Shown here one piece after another: positions 40,594 through 55,463 of a DNA stretch of 64,000 bases. This DNA is from Balaenoptera acutorostrata (taxonomy: Eukaryota > Chordata > Mammalia > Artiodactyla > Balaenopteridae). The position numbers were made by a program, and so were the translations under genes. Every line of letters begins with the position of its first letter. The stretch's first letter is position 1. The notes beneath the pieces were generated by a model. That model had not been told where the DNA came from, did not search any database, and saw only the letters and a program-made list of their open reading frames with translations. The stretch covers positions 2,542,001-2,606,000 of the forward strand of contig NW_026646025.1 of NCBI RefSeq assembly GCF_949987535.1, in the 5' to 3' direction.

Positions 40594-42231
40594 TGCTACA
40601 TGACCCTGGTCATCACAGTTCTCCATGACCTTTGTCATCACAATGCTCTATGTCGCTTTTCATCACAATTCTCAATGACCACTTTAATCACTATGCTCGC
40701 TGACCATTTTCATCATATTTCTCTAGTGTCATTACAATACCCCATGGCCCCTTTCTTCACAATGCTCCATGATGCCTGTCATCACAATGCTCCATGGCTT
40801 TTGTTATCACAATGCTCCAGGACCAGTTTCATCACAATTCTCCATCCCCTTTGTCATCATGGTGCACAATGAAACCTTTCATTAAAATGCTCCATGACAC
40901 TAGTCATCACAATACTCCATGGCCTTTATCGTCACAATGCTCCCATGCACTTTTCATCACGATGTTCCATGAATACTTTCATCACATTGCTCCATGACCA
41001 TTGTCATCACAATAGTCCATACCCTTGTCAACACAATGCTGCATAATCCCTGTCATCACAATTCTCCATGACTGCTGTCATCACAATAATCCAGGACAAT
41101 TTTCATCACAGTGCTTCATGCCCCCAGTCATCACAGTGCTCCACGATACCTTTCATCACAATTCCTAGATGATCAATATCATCACAATGCCCCATGACAC
41201 TTGTCATCACAATTCGCTATGACCCTTGTCATCACAATACTCGATGAACCGTGTCATCACAGTGTTCCAGGACCCATGTCATCACAATGATCCATGTCTA
41301 CTTCCATCACAATGCTCCAATACCCCTGTCATCACAATGCTCCATGGCCCCTGTTATCATATTGCTCCATGATCTCTTTCATCACAATGCTCCATGACCA
41401 CTGTCATCACCATGCCTCATAACGGCTCTCATCTCAATGCTCCATGGCCCCTTTCATCACAATGCTCCATGAACCCTGTCATCACAATGTACCCTGCCCT
41501 TTTCATCACCAAGGTCCGTGGGCCCTGTCATCACAAAGCTCCATGCCCTTGTCATCAAAATGCTCCAGAATTCTTGTCATCATAATGCTCCATGCCAATG
41601 TCATCAAAATGCCCCATGACACTTGTCATCACAATGCTCCATGGCCTTTGTCATCACAATGTTCCATGGCCCCTGTCATCACAGTGCTCCATGATACCTT
41701 TCATCGCAAATCTAGATGACCACTGTCATCACAATGCCCCATGACAGATGTCATCACAATTCGCCATGGTCCTTGTCATCACAATGCTCCATGAACCGTG
41801 TCATCACAAGGTTCCAGGACACTTGTCATCACAATGATCCAAGATCACATTCATCACAGTGCTCCATGAAACCTGTCATCTCAATGCTCCATAGCCTTTT
41901 TATTCACAATGCTCCATGGCCCCTGTAATCACAGTGCTCCATGACCCTTTTCATCACAATGCTCCAAGACCGCTCTCAACACAATGCCCCATGACGCCTG
42001 ACATCACAAATCTCCATAGCCTCTCTTACCAAAAAGCTCCATGATCGCTTTCAGCAGAATGTTCCATGACACTTTTCGTCACAATACTGCAAGACCACTG
42101 TCATCACAGAGTTCTCTGCCCATATCATCACAATGTTCCTTGTCACCTTTAATCACAATGCTCCATACCCTTTCATCACAATGCTCCAGAAATCTTTTTC
42201 ATCGCAATGTTCCTTGACTGTGTCATCACAA
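40594..42231 (+). repeat. D block D9, standard 1,638 bp
   Basis: This is a full-length copy. CACCAAGGTCCGTGG is shared with D4, and GCTCCATACCCTTTC near the right end is shared with D10. Confidence 0.94.
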
Positions 42232-45200
42232 TGCTCCATGGCCGTCATCAGCACAATGCTCCAGAATTCTTGTCATCACAATGCTCCATGACTGTGTCAT
42301 CACAATGCTCCATGGCCCTTGTCATCACAATGCTCCAGAATTCTTGTCATCACAATGTTCCATGACCGTATCATCACATTGCTCCATGGCCCTTGTCAGC
42401 ACAATGCTCCACAATTCTTGTCATCACAATGATCCATGACCGTGTCATCACAATGTTCCATGGCCGTGTCATCACAATGCTCCATGGCCCTTGTCATCAT
42501 AATTCTCCAGAATTCTTGTCATTACTATATTCCATGAACGTGTCATCACAATGCTCTATGGCGCTTGTCATCAGAATGCTCCAGAATTCTTGTCATCACA
42601 ATGTTCCATGACCGTGTCATCACAATGCTCCATCGCCTTTTTCATCAGAATGCTCCAGAATTCTTGTCATCACAATGTTCCATGACCGTGTCATCACAAT
42701 GCTCCATGGCCCTTGTCAGCACAATGCTCCAGAATTCTTTTCATCACAATGTTCCATAGCCGTGTCATCACAATTCTCCATGAACCTTGTCATCACAATT
42801 CTCCAGAATTCTTGTCATCACAATGTTCCATGGCCGTGTCATCACAATGCTCCATGGCCCTTGTCAGCACAATGCTCCAGAATTCTTGTCATCACAATGT
42901 TCCATGGCCGTGTCATCACAATGCTCCATGGCCCTTGTCATGACAATGCTCCAGAATTCTTCTCATCACAATGCTCCATGAACGTGTCATCACAATGCTC
43001 CATGGCCATTGTCATCAAAATGCTCCAGAATTCTTGTCATCACAATGATCCATGGCCGTGTCATCACAATGCTCCATGAACTTTGTCATCACAATTCTAC
43101 AGAATACTTGTCATCACAATGTTCCATGGCCGTGTCATCACAATGCTCCATGGCCTTGTCATGACAATGCTCCAGAATTCTTCTCATCCCAATGTTCCAT
43201 GACCGTGTCATCACAATGCTCCATCGCCATTGTCATCACAATGCTCCAGAATACTTGTCATCACATTTTACCATGGCCGTGTCATCACAATGCTCCATGA
43301 CCCTTGTCATCATAATGCTCCAGAATTCTTGTCATCACAATGTTCCATGACCGTATCATCACAATGCTCCATGGCCCTTGTCATGACAATGCTCCAGAAT
43401 TCTTCTCATCACAATGTTCCATGACCGTGTCATCACAATGCTCCATGGCCACTGTCATCACAATGCTCCAGAATTCTTGTCATCACAATGTTCCATGGCC
43501 GTGTCATCACAATGCTCCATGGCCCTTGTCATCATAATGCTCCAGAATTCTTGTCATCACAATGTTCCATGACCCTATCATCACAATGCTCCATGGCGCT
43601 TGTCATGACAATGCTCCAGAATTCTTCTCATCACAATGTTCCATGACCGTGTCATCACAATGCTCCATGGCCACTGTCATCACAATGCTCCAGAATTCTT
43701 GTCATCACAATGTTCCATACCGTGTCATCACAATCCTCCTTGGCCATTGTTATCACAATGCTCCAGAATTCTTCTCATCACAATGGTCCATGACCGTGTC
43801 ATCACAATGCTCCATCGACTTTCTCATCAGAATGCTCCAGAATTCTTGTCATCACAATGATCCATGACCGTGTCATTAAAATGCTCGATGACCCTTGTCA
43901 GCACAATGCTCCAGAATTCTTGTCATCACAATGTTCCATGGCCGTGTCATCACAATGCTCCATGGCCCTTGTCATCATAATGCTCCAGAATTCCTGTCAT
44001 TACAATATTCCATGAACGTGTCATCACAATGCTCCATGAACCTTGTCATCACAATTCTCCAGAATTCTTGTCATCACAATGTTCCATGGCCGTGTCATCA
44101 CAATGCTCCATGGCCCTTGTCAGCACAATGCTCCAGAATTCTTGTCATCACAATGTTCCATGGACGTGTCATCACAATTCTCCATGAACCTTCTCATCAC
44201 AATTCTCCAGAATTCTTGTCATCACAATGTTCCATGGCCGTGTCATCAAAATGCTCCATGGCCCTTGTCATGACAATGCTCCAGAATTCTTCTCATCACA
44301 ATGATCCATGACCGTGTCATAACAATGCTCCATGGCCATTGTCATCACAATGCTCCAGAATTCTTGTCATCACAATGTTCCATGGCCGTGTCATCACAAT
44401 GCTCCATGAGCCTTGTCATCACAATTCTCCAGAATTCTTGTCATCACAATGTTCCTGGCCGTGTCATCACAATGCTCCATGGCCCTTGTCATGACAATGC
44501 TCCAGAATTCTTCTCATCACAATGTTCCATGACCGTGTCATCACAATGCTCCATGGCCATTGTCATCACAATGCTCCAGAATACTTGTCATCACAATGTT
44601 CCATGGCCGTGTCATCACAATGCTCCATGGCCCTTGTCATCATAATGCTCCAGAATTCTTGTCATCACAATGTTCCATGACCGTATCATCACAATGCTCC
44701 ATGGCCCTTGTCATGAAAATGCTCCAGAATTCTTCTCATCACAATGTTCTATGACCGTGTCATCACAATGCTCCATGGCAACTGTCATCACAATGCTCCA
44801 GAATATTTGTCATCACAATGTTCCATGGCCGTGTCATCACAATGCTCCATGGCCATTGTCATCACAATGCTCCAGATTTCTTGTCATCACAATGTTCCAT
44901 GCCCGTGTCATCACAATGCTCCATCGCCTTTGTCATCAGAATGCTCCAGAATTCTTGTCATCACAATGTTCCATGACCGTGTCATCACAATGCTGCATGG
45001 CCCTTGTCAGCACAATGCTCCAGAATTCTTGTCATCACAATGTTCCATGGCCATGTCATCACAATGCTCCATGGCACTTGTCATCATAATGCTCCAGAAT
45101 TCTTTTCATCACAATGTTCCATGACCGTGTCATCACAATGCTCCATGGCCCTTGTCATCGCAATGCTGCAGAATTCTTGTCATCACAATGTTGCATGACC

Positions 45201-45360
45201 GTGTCATCACAATGCTCAATGGCCATTGTCATCACAATGCTCCAGAATTTTTGTCATCACAATGTTCCATGACCATGTCATCACAATGGTCCATGGCCCT
45301 AGTCAGCACAATGCTCCAGAATTCTTGTCATCACAATGTTCCATGACCGTGTCATCACAA
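42232..45360 (+). repeat. 74-bp trimer array T11
   Basis: The length is 3,129 bp, 42 x 74 + 21. It has the standard left opening, then CATTTTACCATGG (about 43264), the one-base-short TTCCATACCGTG (about 43715) and the two-base-short TTCCTGGCCGTG (about 44454). An intermediate form of the AT-rich marker, TTACAATATTCC, is near 44000. TGGTCCATGGCCCTAG precedes D10. Confidence 0.93.
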
Positions 45361-46998
45361 TGCTACATGACCCTGGTCATCACAGTTCTCCATGACCTTT
45401 GTCATCACAATGCTCTATGTCGCTTTTCATCACAATTCTCAATGACCACTTTAATCACTATGCTCGCTGACCATTTTCATCATATTTCTCTAGTGTCATT
45501 ACAATACCCCATGGCCCCTTTCTTCACAATGCTCCATGATGCCTGTCATCACAATGCTCCATGGCTTTTGTTATCACAATGCTCCAGGACCAGTTTCATC
45601 ACAATTCTCCATCCCCTTTGTCATCATGGTGCACAATGAAACCTTTCATTAAAATGCTCCATGACACTAGTCATCACAATACTCCATGGCCTTTATCGTC
45701 ACAATGCTCCCATGCACTTTTCATCATGATGTTCCATGAATACTTTCATCACATTGCTCCATGACCATTGTCATCACAATAGTCCATACCCTTGTCAACA
45801 CAATGCTGCATAATCCCTGTCATCACAATTCTCCATGACTGCTGTCATCACAGTAATCCAGGAAAATTTTCATCACAGTGCTTCATGCCCCCAGTCATCA
45901 CAGTGCTCCACGATACCTTTCATCACAATTCCTAGATGATCAATATCATCACAATGCCCCATGACACTTGTCATCACAATTCGCTATGACCCTTGTCATC
46001 ACAATACTCGATGAACCGTGTCATCACAGTGTTCCAGGACCCTTGTCATCACAATGATCCATGTCTACTTCCATCACAATGCTCCAATACCCCTGTCATC
46101 ACAATGCTCCATGGCCCCTGTTATCATATTGCTCCATGATCTCTTTCATCACAATGCTCCATGACCACTGTCATCACCATGCCTCATAATGGCTCTCATC
46201 TCAATGCTCCATGGCCCCTTTCATCACAATGCTCCATGAACCCTGTCATCACAATGTACCCTGCCCTTTTCATCACAAAGCTCCGTGGGCCCTGTCATCA
46301 CAAAGCTCCATGCCCTTGTCATCAAAATGCTCCAGAATTCTTGTCATCATAATGCTCCATGCCAATGTCATCAAAATGCCCCATGACACTTGTCATCACA
46401 ATGCTCCATGGCCTTTGTCATCACAATGTTCCATGGCCCCTGTCATCACAGTGCTCCATGATACCTTTCATCGCAAATCTAGATGACCACTGTCATCACA
46501 ATGCCCCATGACAGATGTCATCACAATTCGCCATGGTCCTTGTCATCACAATGCTCCATGAACCGTGTCATCACAAGGTTCCAGGACACTTGTCATCACA
46601 ATGATCCAAGATCACATTCATCACAGTGCTCCATGAAACCTGTCATCTCAATGCTCCATAGCCTTTTTATTCACAATGCTCCATGGCCCCTGTAATCACA
46701 GTGCTCCATGACCCTTTTCATCACAATGCTCCAAGACCGCTCTCAACACAATGCCCCATGACACCTGACATCACAAATCTCCATAGCCTCTCTTACCAAA
46801 AAGCTCCATGATCGCTTTCAGCAGAATGTTCCATGACACTTTTCGTCACAATACTGCAAGACCACTGTCATCACAGAGTTCTCTGCCCATATCATCACAA
46901 TGTTCCTTGTCACCTTTAATCACAATGCTCCATACCCTTTCATCACAATGCTCCAGAAATCTTTTTCATCGCAATGTTCCTTGACTGTGTCATCACAA
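45361..46998 (+). repeat. D block D10, standard 1,638 bp
   Basis: This is a full-length copy. Private changes include CATCATGATGTTCC, CACAGTAATCC and CATAATGGCTC where most copies have CATCACGATGTTCC, CACAATAATCC and CATAACGGCTC. The last two are transitions; the loss in CATAACGG is of CpG type. Confidence 0.94.
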
Positions 46999-49900
46999 TG
47001 CTCCATGGCCGTCATCAGCACAATGCTCCAGAATTCTTGTCATCACAATGCTCCATGACCGTGTCATCACAATGCTCCATGGCCCTTGTCATCACAATGC
47101 TCCAGAATTCTTGTCATCACAATGTTCCATGACCGTATCATCACATTGCTCCATGGCCCTTATCAGCACAATGCTCCACAATTCTTGTCATCACAATGTT
47201 CCATGACCGTGTCATCACAATGTTCCATGGCCGTGTCATCACAATGCTCCATGGCCCTTGTCATCATAATTCTCCAGAATTCTTGTCATTACTATATTCC
47301 ATGAACGTGTCATCACAATGCTCTATGGCGCTTGTCATCAGAATGCTCCAGAATTCTTGTCATCACAATGTTCCATGACCGTGTCATCACAATGCTCCAT
47401 CGCCTTTGTCATCAGAATGCTCCAGAATTCTTGTCATCACAATGTTCCATGACCGTGTCATCACAATGCTCCATGGCCCTTGTCAGCACAATGCTCCAGA
47501 ATTCTTTTCATCACAATGTTCCATGGCCGTGTCATCACAATTCTCCATGAACCTTGTCATCACAATTCTCCAGAATTCTTGTCATCACAATGTTCCATGG
47601 CCGTGTCATCACAATGCTCCATGGCCCTTGTCAGCACAATGCTCCAGAATTCTTGTCATCACAATGTTCCATGGCCGTGTCATCACAATTCTCCATGAAA
47701 CTTGTCATCACAATACTCCAGAATTCTTGTCATCACAATGTTCCATGGCCGTGTCATCACAATGCTCCATGGCCCTTGTCATGACAATGCTCCAGAATTC
47801 TTCTCATCACAATGCTCCATGAACGTGTCATCACAATGCTCCATGGCCATTGTCATCACAATGCTCCAGAATTCTTGTCATCACAATGATCCATGGCCGT
47901 GTCATCACAATGCTCCATGAACTTTGTCATCACAATTCTACAGAATACTTGTCATCACAATGTTCCATGGCCGTGTCATCACAATGCTCCATGACCCTTG
48001 TCATCATAATGCTCCAGAATTCTTGTCATCACAATGTTCCATGACCGTATCATCACAATGCTCCATGGCCCTTGTCATGACAATGCTCCAGAATTCTTCT
48101 CATCACAATGTTCCATGACCGTGTCATCACAATGCTCCATGGCCACTGTCATCACAATGCTCCAGAATTCTTGTCATCACAATGTTCCATGGCCGTGTCA
48201 TCACAATGCTCCATGGCCCTTGTCATCATAATGCTCCAGAATTCTTGTCATCACAATGTTCCATGACCCTATCATCACAATGCTCCATGGCGCTTTTCAT
48301 GACAATGCTCCAGAATTCTTCTCATCACAATGTTCCATGACCGTGTCATCACAATGCTCCATGGCCACTGTCATCACAATGCTCCAGAATTCTTGTCATC
48401 ACAATGTTCCATACCGTGTCATCACAATCCTCCTTGGCCATTGTTATCACAATGCTCCAGAATTCTTCTCATCACAATGGTCCATGACCGTGTCATCACA
48501 ATGCTCCATCGACTTTCTCATCAGAATGCTCCAGAATTCTTGTCATCACAATGATCCATGACCGTGTCATTAAAATGCTCGATGACCCTTGTCAGCACAA
48601 TGCTCCAGAATTCTTGTCATCACAATGTTCCATGGCCGTGTCATCACAATGCTCCATGGCCCTTGTCATCATAATGCTCCAGAATTCCTGTCATTACTAT
48701 ATTCCATGAACGTGTCATCACAATGCTCCATGAACCTTGTCATCACAATTCTCCAGAATTCTTGTCATCACAATGTTCCATGGCCGTGTCATCACAATTC
48801 TCCATGAACCTTCTCATCACAATTCTCCAGAATTCTTGTCATCACAATGTTCCTGGCCGTGTCATCACAATGCTCCATGGCACTTGTCATCATAATGCTC
48901 CAGAATTCTTCTCATCACAATGTTCCATGACCGTATCATCACAATGCTCCATGGCCCTTGTCATGAAAATGCTCCAGAATTCTTATCATCACAATGTTCC
49001 ATGACCGTGTCATCACAATGCTCCATGGCCACTGTCATCACAATGCTCCAGAATTCTTGTCATCACAATGTTCCATGGCCGTGTCATCACAATGCTCCAT
49101 GGCCATTGTCATCACAATGCTCCAGATTTCTTGTCATCACAATGTTCCATGCCCGTGTCATCACAATGCTCCATCGCCTTTGTCATCAGAATGCTCCAGA
49201 ATTCTTGTCATCACAATGTTCCATGACCGTGTCATCACAATGCTGCATGGCCCTTGTCAGCACAATGCTCCAGAATTCTTGTCATCACAATGTTCCATGG
49301 CCATGTCATCACAATGCTCCATGGCACTTGTCATCATAATGCTCCAGAATTCTTTTCATCACAATGTTCCATGACCGTATCATCACAATGCTCCATGGCC
49401 ATTGTCATCACAATGCTCCAGAATACTTGTCATCACAATGTTCCATGGCCATGGCATCACAATGCTCCATGGCCCTTTTCATCATAATGCTCCAGAATTC
49501 TTGTCATCACAATGTTCCATGCCCGTGTCATCACAATGCTCCATCGCCTTTGTCATCAGAAGGCTCCAGAATTCCTGTCATCACAATGTTCCATGACCGT
49601 ATCATCACAATGCTCCATGGCCTTTGTCTGCACAATGCTCCAAAATTCTTGTCATCACAATGTTCCATGGCCGTGTCATCACAATGCTCCATTGCCCTTG
49701 TCATCATAATGCTCCAGAATTCCTGTCATTACTATATTCCATGAACGTGTCATCACAATGCTCTATGGCGCTTGTCATCAGAATGCTCCAGAATACTTGT
49801 CATCACAATGTTCCATGACCGTGTCATCACAATGCTCCATGGCCCTTGTCAGTACAATGCTCCAGAATTCTTGTCATCACAATGTTCCATGGCCGTGTCA

Positions 49901-52900
49901 TCACAAATCTCCATGAACCTTGTCATCACAATTCTCCAGAATTCTTGTCATCACAATGTTCCTTGACCGTGTCATCACAATGCTCCATGGCCCTTGTCAT
50001 GACAATGCTCCAGAATTCTTCTCATCACAGTGTTCCATGACCGTGTCATCACAATGCTCCATGGCCATTGTCATCACAATGCTCCAGAATTCTTGTCATC
50101 ACCATGTTCCATGGCCGTGTCATCACAATGCTCCATGGCCCTTGTCATCATAATGCTCCAGAATTCTTGTCATCACAATGTTCCATGGCCGTGTCATCAC
50201 AATGCTCCATGGCACTTGTCATCATAATGCTCCAGAATTCTTGTCATCACAATGATCCATGGCCGTGTCATCACAATGCTCCATGGCCCTTGTCATCATA
50301 ATGCTCCAGAATTCTTCTCATCACAATGTTCCATGACCGTATCATCACAATGCTCCATTGCCCTTGTCATGACAATGCTCCAGAATTCTTCTCATCACAA
50401 TGTTCCATGACCGTGTCATCACAATGCTCCATGGCCACTGTCATCACAATGCTCCAGAATTCTTGTCATCACAATGTTCCATGGCCGTGTCATCACAATG
50501 CTCCATGGCCATTGTCATCACAATGCTCCAGATTTCTTGTCATCACAATGTTCCATGACCGTGTCATCACAATGCTCCATGGCCACTGTCATCACAATGC
50601 TCCAGAATTCTTGTCATCACAATGTTCCATGGCCGTGTCATCACAATGTTCCATGGCCATTGTCATCACAATGCTCCAGATTTCTTGTCATCACAATGTT
50701 CCATGGCCGTGTCATCACAATGCTCCATGGCCCTTGTCATCATAATGCTCCAGAATTCTTGTCATCACAATGTTCCATGGCCGTGTCATCACAATGCTCC
50801 ATGGCCCTTGTCATCATAATGCTCCAGAATTCTTGTCATCACAATGTTCCAAGGCCCTATCATCACAATGCTCCATGGCGCTTGTCATGACAATGCTCCA
50901 GAATTCTTCTCATCACAATGTTCCATGACCGTGTCATCACAATGCTCCATGGCCACTGTCATCACAATGCTCCAGAATACTTGTCATCACAATGTTCCAT
51001 ACCGTGTCATCACAATCCTCCTTGGCCATTGTTATCACAATGCTCCAGAATTCTTCTCATCACAATGGTCCATGACCGTGTCATCACAATGCTCCATCGA
51101 CTTTGTCATCAGAATGCTCCAGAATTCTTGTCATCACAATGATCCATGACCGTGTCATAACAATGCTCCATGGCCATTGTCATCACAATGCTCCAGAATT
51201 CTTGTCATCACAATGTTCCATGGCCGTGTCATCACAATGCTCCATGGCCCTTGTCATCATAATGCTCCAGAATTCCTGTCATTACTATATTCCATGAACG
51301 TGTCATCACAATGCTCCATGAACCTTGTCATCACAATTCTCCAGAATTCTTGTCATCACAATGTTCCATGGCCGTGTCATCACAATGCTCCATGGCCCTT
51401 GTCAGCACAATGCTCCAGAATTCTTGTCATCACAATGTTCCATGGACGTGTCATCACAATTCTCCATGAACCTTCTCATCACAATTCTCCAGAATTCTTG
51501 TCATCACAATGTTCCATGGCCGTGTCATCAAAATGCTCCATGGCCCTTGTCATGACAATGCTCCAGAATTCTTCTCATCACAATGATCCATGACCGTGTC
51601 ATAACAATGCTCCATGGCCATTGTCATCACAATGCTCCAGAATTCTTGTCATCACAATGTTCCATGGCCGTGTCATCACAATGCTCCATGAGCCTTGTCA
51701 TCACAATTCTCCAGAATTCTTGTCATCACAATGTTCCTGGCCGTGTCATCACAATGCTCCATGGCCCTTGTCATGACAATGCTCCAGAATTCTTCTCATC
51801 ACAATGTTCCATGACCGTGTCATCACAATGCTCCATGGCCATTGTCATCACAATGCTCCAGAATACTTGTCATCACAATGTTCCATGGCCGTGTCATCAC
51901 AATGCTCCATGGCCCTTGTCATCATAATGCTCCAGAATTCTTGTCATCACAATGTTCCATGACAGTATCATCACAATGCTCCATGGCCCTTGTCATGAAA
52001 ATGCTCCAGAATTCTTCTCATCACAATGTTCTATGACCGTGTCATCACAATGCTCCATGGCAACTGTCATCACAATGCTCCAGAATATTTGTCATCACAA
52101 TGTTCCATGGCCGTGTCATCACAATGCTCCATGGCCATTGTCATCACAATGCTCCAGATTTCTTGTCATCACAATGTTCCATGACCGTGTCATCACAATG
52201 CTCCATCGCCTTTGTCATCAGAATGCTCCAGAATTCTTGTCATCACAATGTTCCATGACCGTGTCATCACAATGCTCCATGGCCCTTGTCAGCACTATGC
52301 TCCAGAATTCTTGTCATCACAATGTTCCATGGCCGTGTCATCACAATGCTCCATGGCACTTGTCATCATAATGCTCCAGAATTCTTCTCATCACAATGTT
52401 CCATGACCGTATCATCACAATGCTCCATGGCCCTTGTCATGAAAATGCTCCAGAATTCTTCTCATCACAATGTTCCATTACCGTGTCATCACAATGCTCC
52501 ATGGCCACTGTCATCACAATGCTCCAGAATTCTTGTCATCACAATGTTCCATGACCGTATCATCACAATGCTCCATGGCCATTGTCATCACAATGCTCCA
52601 GAATACTTGTCATCACAATGTTCCATGGCCGTGTCATCACAATGCTCCATCGCCTTTGTCATCAGAATGCTCCAGAATTCCTGTCATCACAATGTTCCAT
52701 GACCGTATCATCACAATGCTCCATGGCCCTTGTCTGCACAATGCTCCAAAATTCTTGTCATCACAATGTTCCATGGCCGTGTCATCACAATGCTCCATTG
52801 CCCTTGTCATCATAATGCTCCAGAATTCCTGTCATTACTATATTCCATGAACGTGTCATCACAATGCTCTATGGCGCTTGTCATCAGAATGCTCCAGAAT

Positions 52901-53826
52901 ACTTGTCATCACAATGTTCCATGACCGTGTCATCACAATGCTCCATGGCCCTTGTCAGTACAATGCTCCAGAATTCTTGTCATCACAATGTTCCATGGCC
53001 GTGTCATCACAAATCTCCATGAACCTTGTCATCACAATTCTCCAGAATTCTTGTCATCACAATGTTCCTTGACCGTGTCATCACAATGCTCCATGGCCCT
53101 TGTCATGACAATGCTCCAGAATTCTTCTCATCACAGTGTTCCATGACCGTGTCATCACAATGCTCCATGGCCATTGTCATCACAATGCTCCAGAATTCTT
53201 GTCATCACAATGTTCCATGGCCGTGTCATCACAATGCTCCATGGCCCTTGTCATCATAATGCTCCAGAATTCTTGTCATCACAATGTTCCATGGCCGTGT
53301 CATCACAATGCTCCATGGCCCTTGTCATCATAATGCTCCAGAATTCTTCTCGTCACAATATTCCATGACCGTATCATCACAATGCTCCATGGCCCTTGTC
53401 ATGACAATGCTCCAGAATTCTTCTCATCACAATGTTCCATGACCGTGTCATCACAATGCTCCATGGCCACTGTCATCACAATGCTCCAGAATTCTTGTCA
53501 TCACAATGTTCCATGGCCGTGTCATCACAATTCTCCATGGCCATTGTCATCACAATGCTCCAGATTTCTTGTCATCACAATGTTCCATGACCGTGTCATC
53601 ACAATGCTCCATCGCCTTTGTCATCAGAATGCTCCAGAATTCTTGTCATCACAATGTTGCATGACCGTGTCATCACAATGCTCAATGGCCATTGTCATCA
53701 CAATGCTCCAGAATTTTTGTCATCACAATGTTCCATGACCATGTCATCACAATGGTCCATGGCCCTAGTCAGCACAATGCTCCAGAATTCTTGTCATCAC
53801 AATGTTCCATGACCGTGTCATCACAA
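46999..53826 (+). repeat. 74-bp trimer array T12 (6.8 kb)
   Basis: The length is 6,828 bp, about 92 trimers, the longest T array here. Its left half follows T11 at an offset of about 4,694-4,767 bp. It then contains a further round of the same variant series: TTCCATACCGTG near 48409 and 50997, TTCCTGGCCGTG near 48850 and 51733, and GTCTGCAC near 49627 and 52734. This indicates one large internal duplication of about 2.6-3.1 kb with later edits. TGGTCCATGGCCCTAG near 53753 precedes D11. Confidence 0.92.
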
Positions 53827-55463
53827 TGCTACATGACCCTGGTCATCACAGTTCTCCATGACCTTTGTCATCACAATGCTCTATGTCGCTTTTCATCACA
53901 ATTCTCAATGACCACTTTAATCACTATGCTCGCTGACCATTTTCATCATATTTCTCTAGTGTCATTACAATACCCCATGGCCCCTTTCTTCACAATGCTC
54001 CATGATGCCTGTCATCACAATGCTCCATGGCTTTTGTTATCACAATGCTCCAGGACCAGTTTCATCACAATTCTCCATCCCCTTTGTCATCATGGTGCAC
54101 AATGAAACCTTTCATTAAAATGCTCCATGACACTAGTCATCACAATACTCCATGGCCTTTATCGTCACAATGCTCCCATGCACTTTTCATCACGATGTTC
54201 CATGAATACTTTCATCACATTGCTCCATGACCATTGTCATCACAATAGTCCATAACCTTGTCAACACAATGCTGCATAATCCCTGTCATCACAATTCTCT
54301 ATGACTGCTGTCATCACAATAATCCAGGACAATTTTCATCACAGTGCTTCATGCCCCCAGTCATCACAGTGCTCCACGATACCTTTCATCACAATTCCGA
54401 GATGATCAATATCATCACAATGCCCCATGACACTTGTCATCACAATTCGCTATGACCCTTGTCATCACAATACTCGATGAACCGTGTCATCACAGTGTTC
54501 CAGGACCCATGTCATCACAATGATCCATGTCTACTTCCATCACAATGCTCCAATACCCCTGTCATCACAATGCTCCATGGCCCCTGTTATCATATTGCTC
54601 CATGATCTCTTTCATCACAATGCTCCATGACCACTGTCATCACCATGCCTCATAACGGCTCTCATCTCAATGCTCCATGGCCCCTTTCATCACAATGCTC
54701 CATGAACCCTGTCATCACAATGTACCCTGCCCTTTTCATCACAAAGCTCCGTGGGCCCTGTCATCACAAAGCTCCATGCCCTTGTCATCAAAATGCTCCA
54801 GAATTCTTGTCATCATAATGCTCCATGCCAATGTCATCAAAATGCCCCATGACACTTGTCATCACAATGCTCCATGGCCTTTGTCATCACAATGTTCCAT
54901 GGCCCCTGTCATCACAGTGCTCCATGATACCTTTCATCGCAAATCTAGATGACCACTGTCATCACAATGCCCCATGACAGATGTCATCACAATTCGCCAT
55001 GGTCCTTGTCATCACAATGCTCCATGAACCGTGTCATCACAAGGTTCCAGGACACTTGTCATCACAATGATCCAAGATCACATTCATCACAGTGCTCCAT
55101 GAAACCTGTCATCTCAATGCTCCATAGCCTTTGTATTCACAATGCTCCATGGCCCCTGTAATCACAGTGCTCCATGACGCCTTTCATCACAATGCTCCAA
55201 GACCGCTGTCAACACAGTGCCCCATGATGCCTGCCATCACAAATCTCCATGGCCTCTCTTACCAAAGAGCTCCATGATCCCTGTCAGCACAATGTTCCAT
55301 GACAGTTTTCGTCACAATACTCCATGTCCTGTCTCATCACAGAGTTCTCGGCCCATATCATCACAATGTTCCTTGTCACCTTTAATCACAATGCTCCATA
55401 CCCTTTCACCACAATGCTCCAGAAATCTTGTCATCGCAATGTTCCTTGACCGTGTCATCACAA
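53827..55463 (+). repeat. D block D11, 1,637 bp, alternative right end
   Basis: It is collinear with standard D blocks up to about 55177. From CATGACGCCTTTC on it has a different right-end version (ACCGCTGTC, CAGTGCCCC, ACCAAAGAGC, TCTCGGCCC, TTCCTTGACCGTGTC). That version is shared with D12-D14 but not with D1-D10. The one-base difference in total length lies at AAATCTTGTC versus AAATCTTTTTC. Confidence 0.93.
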
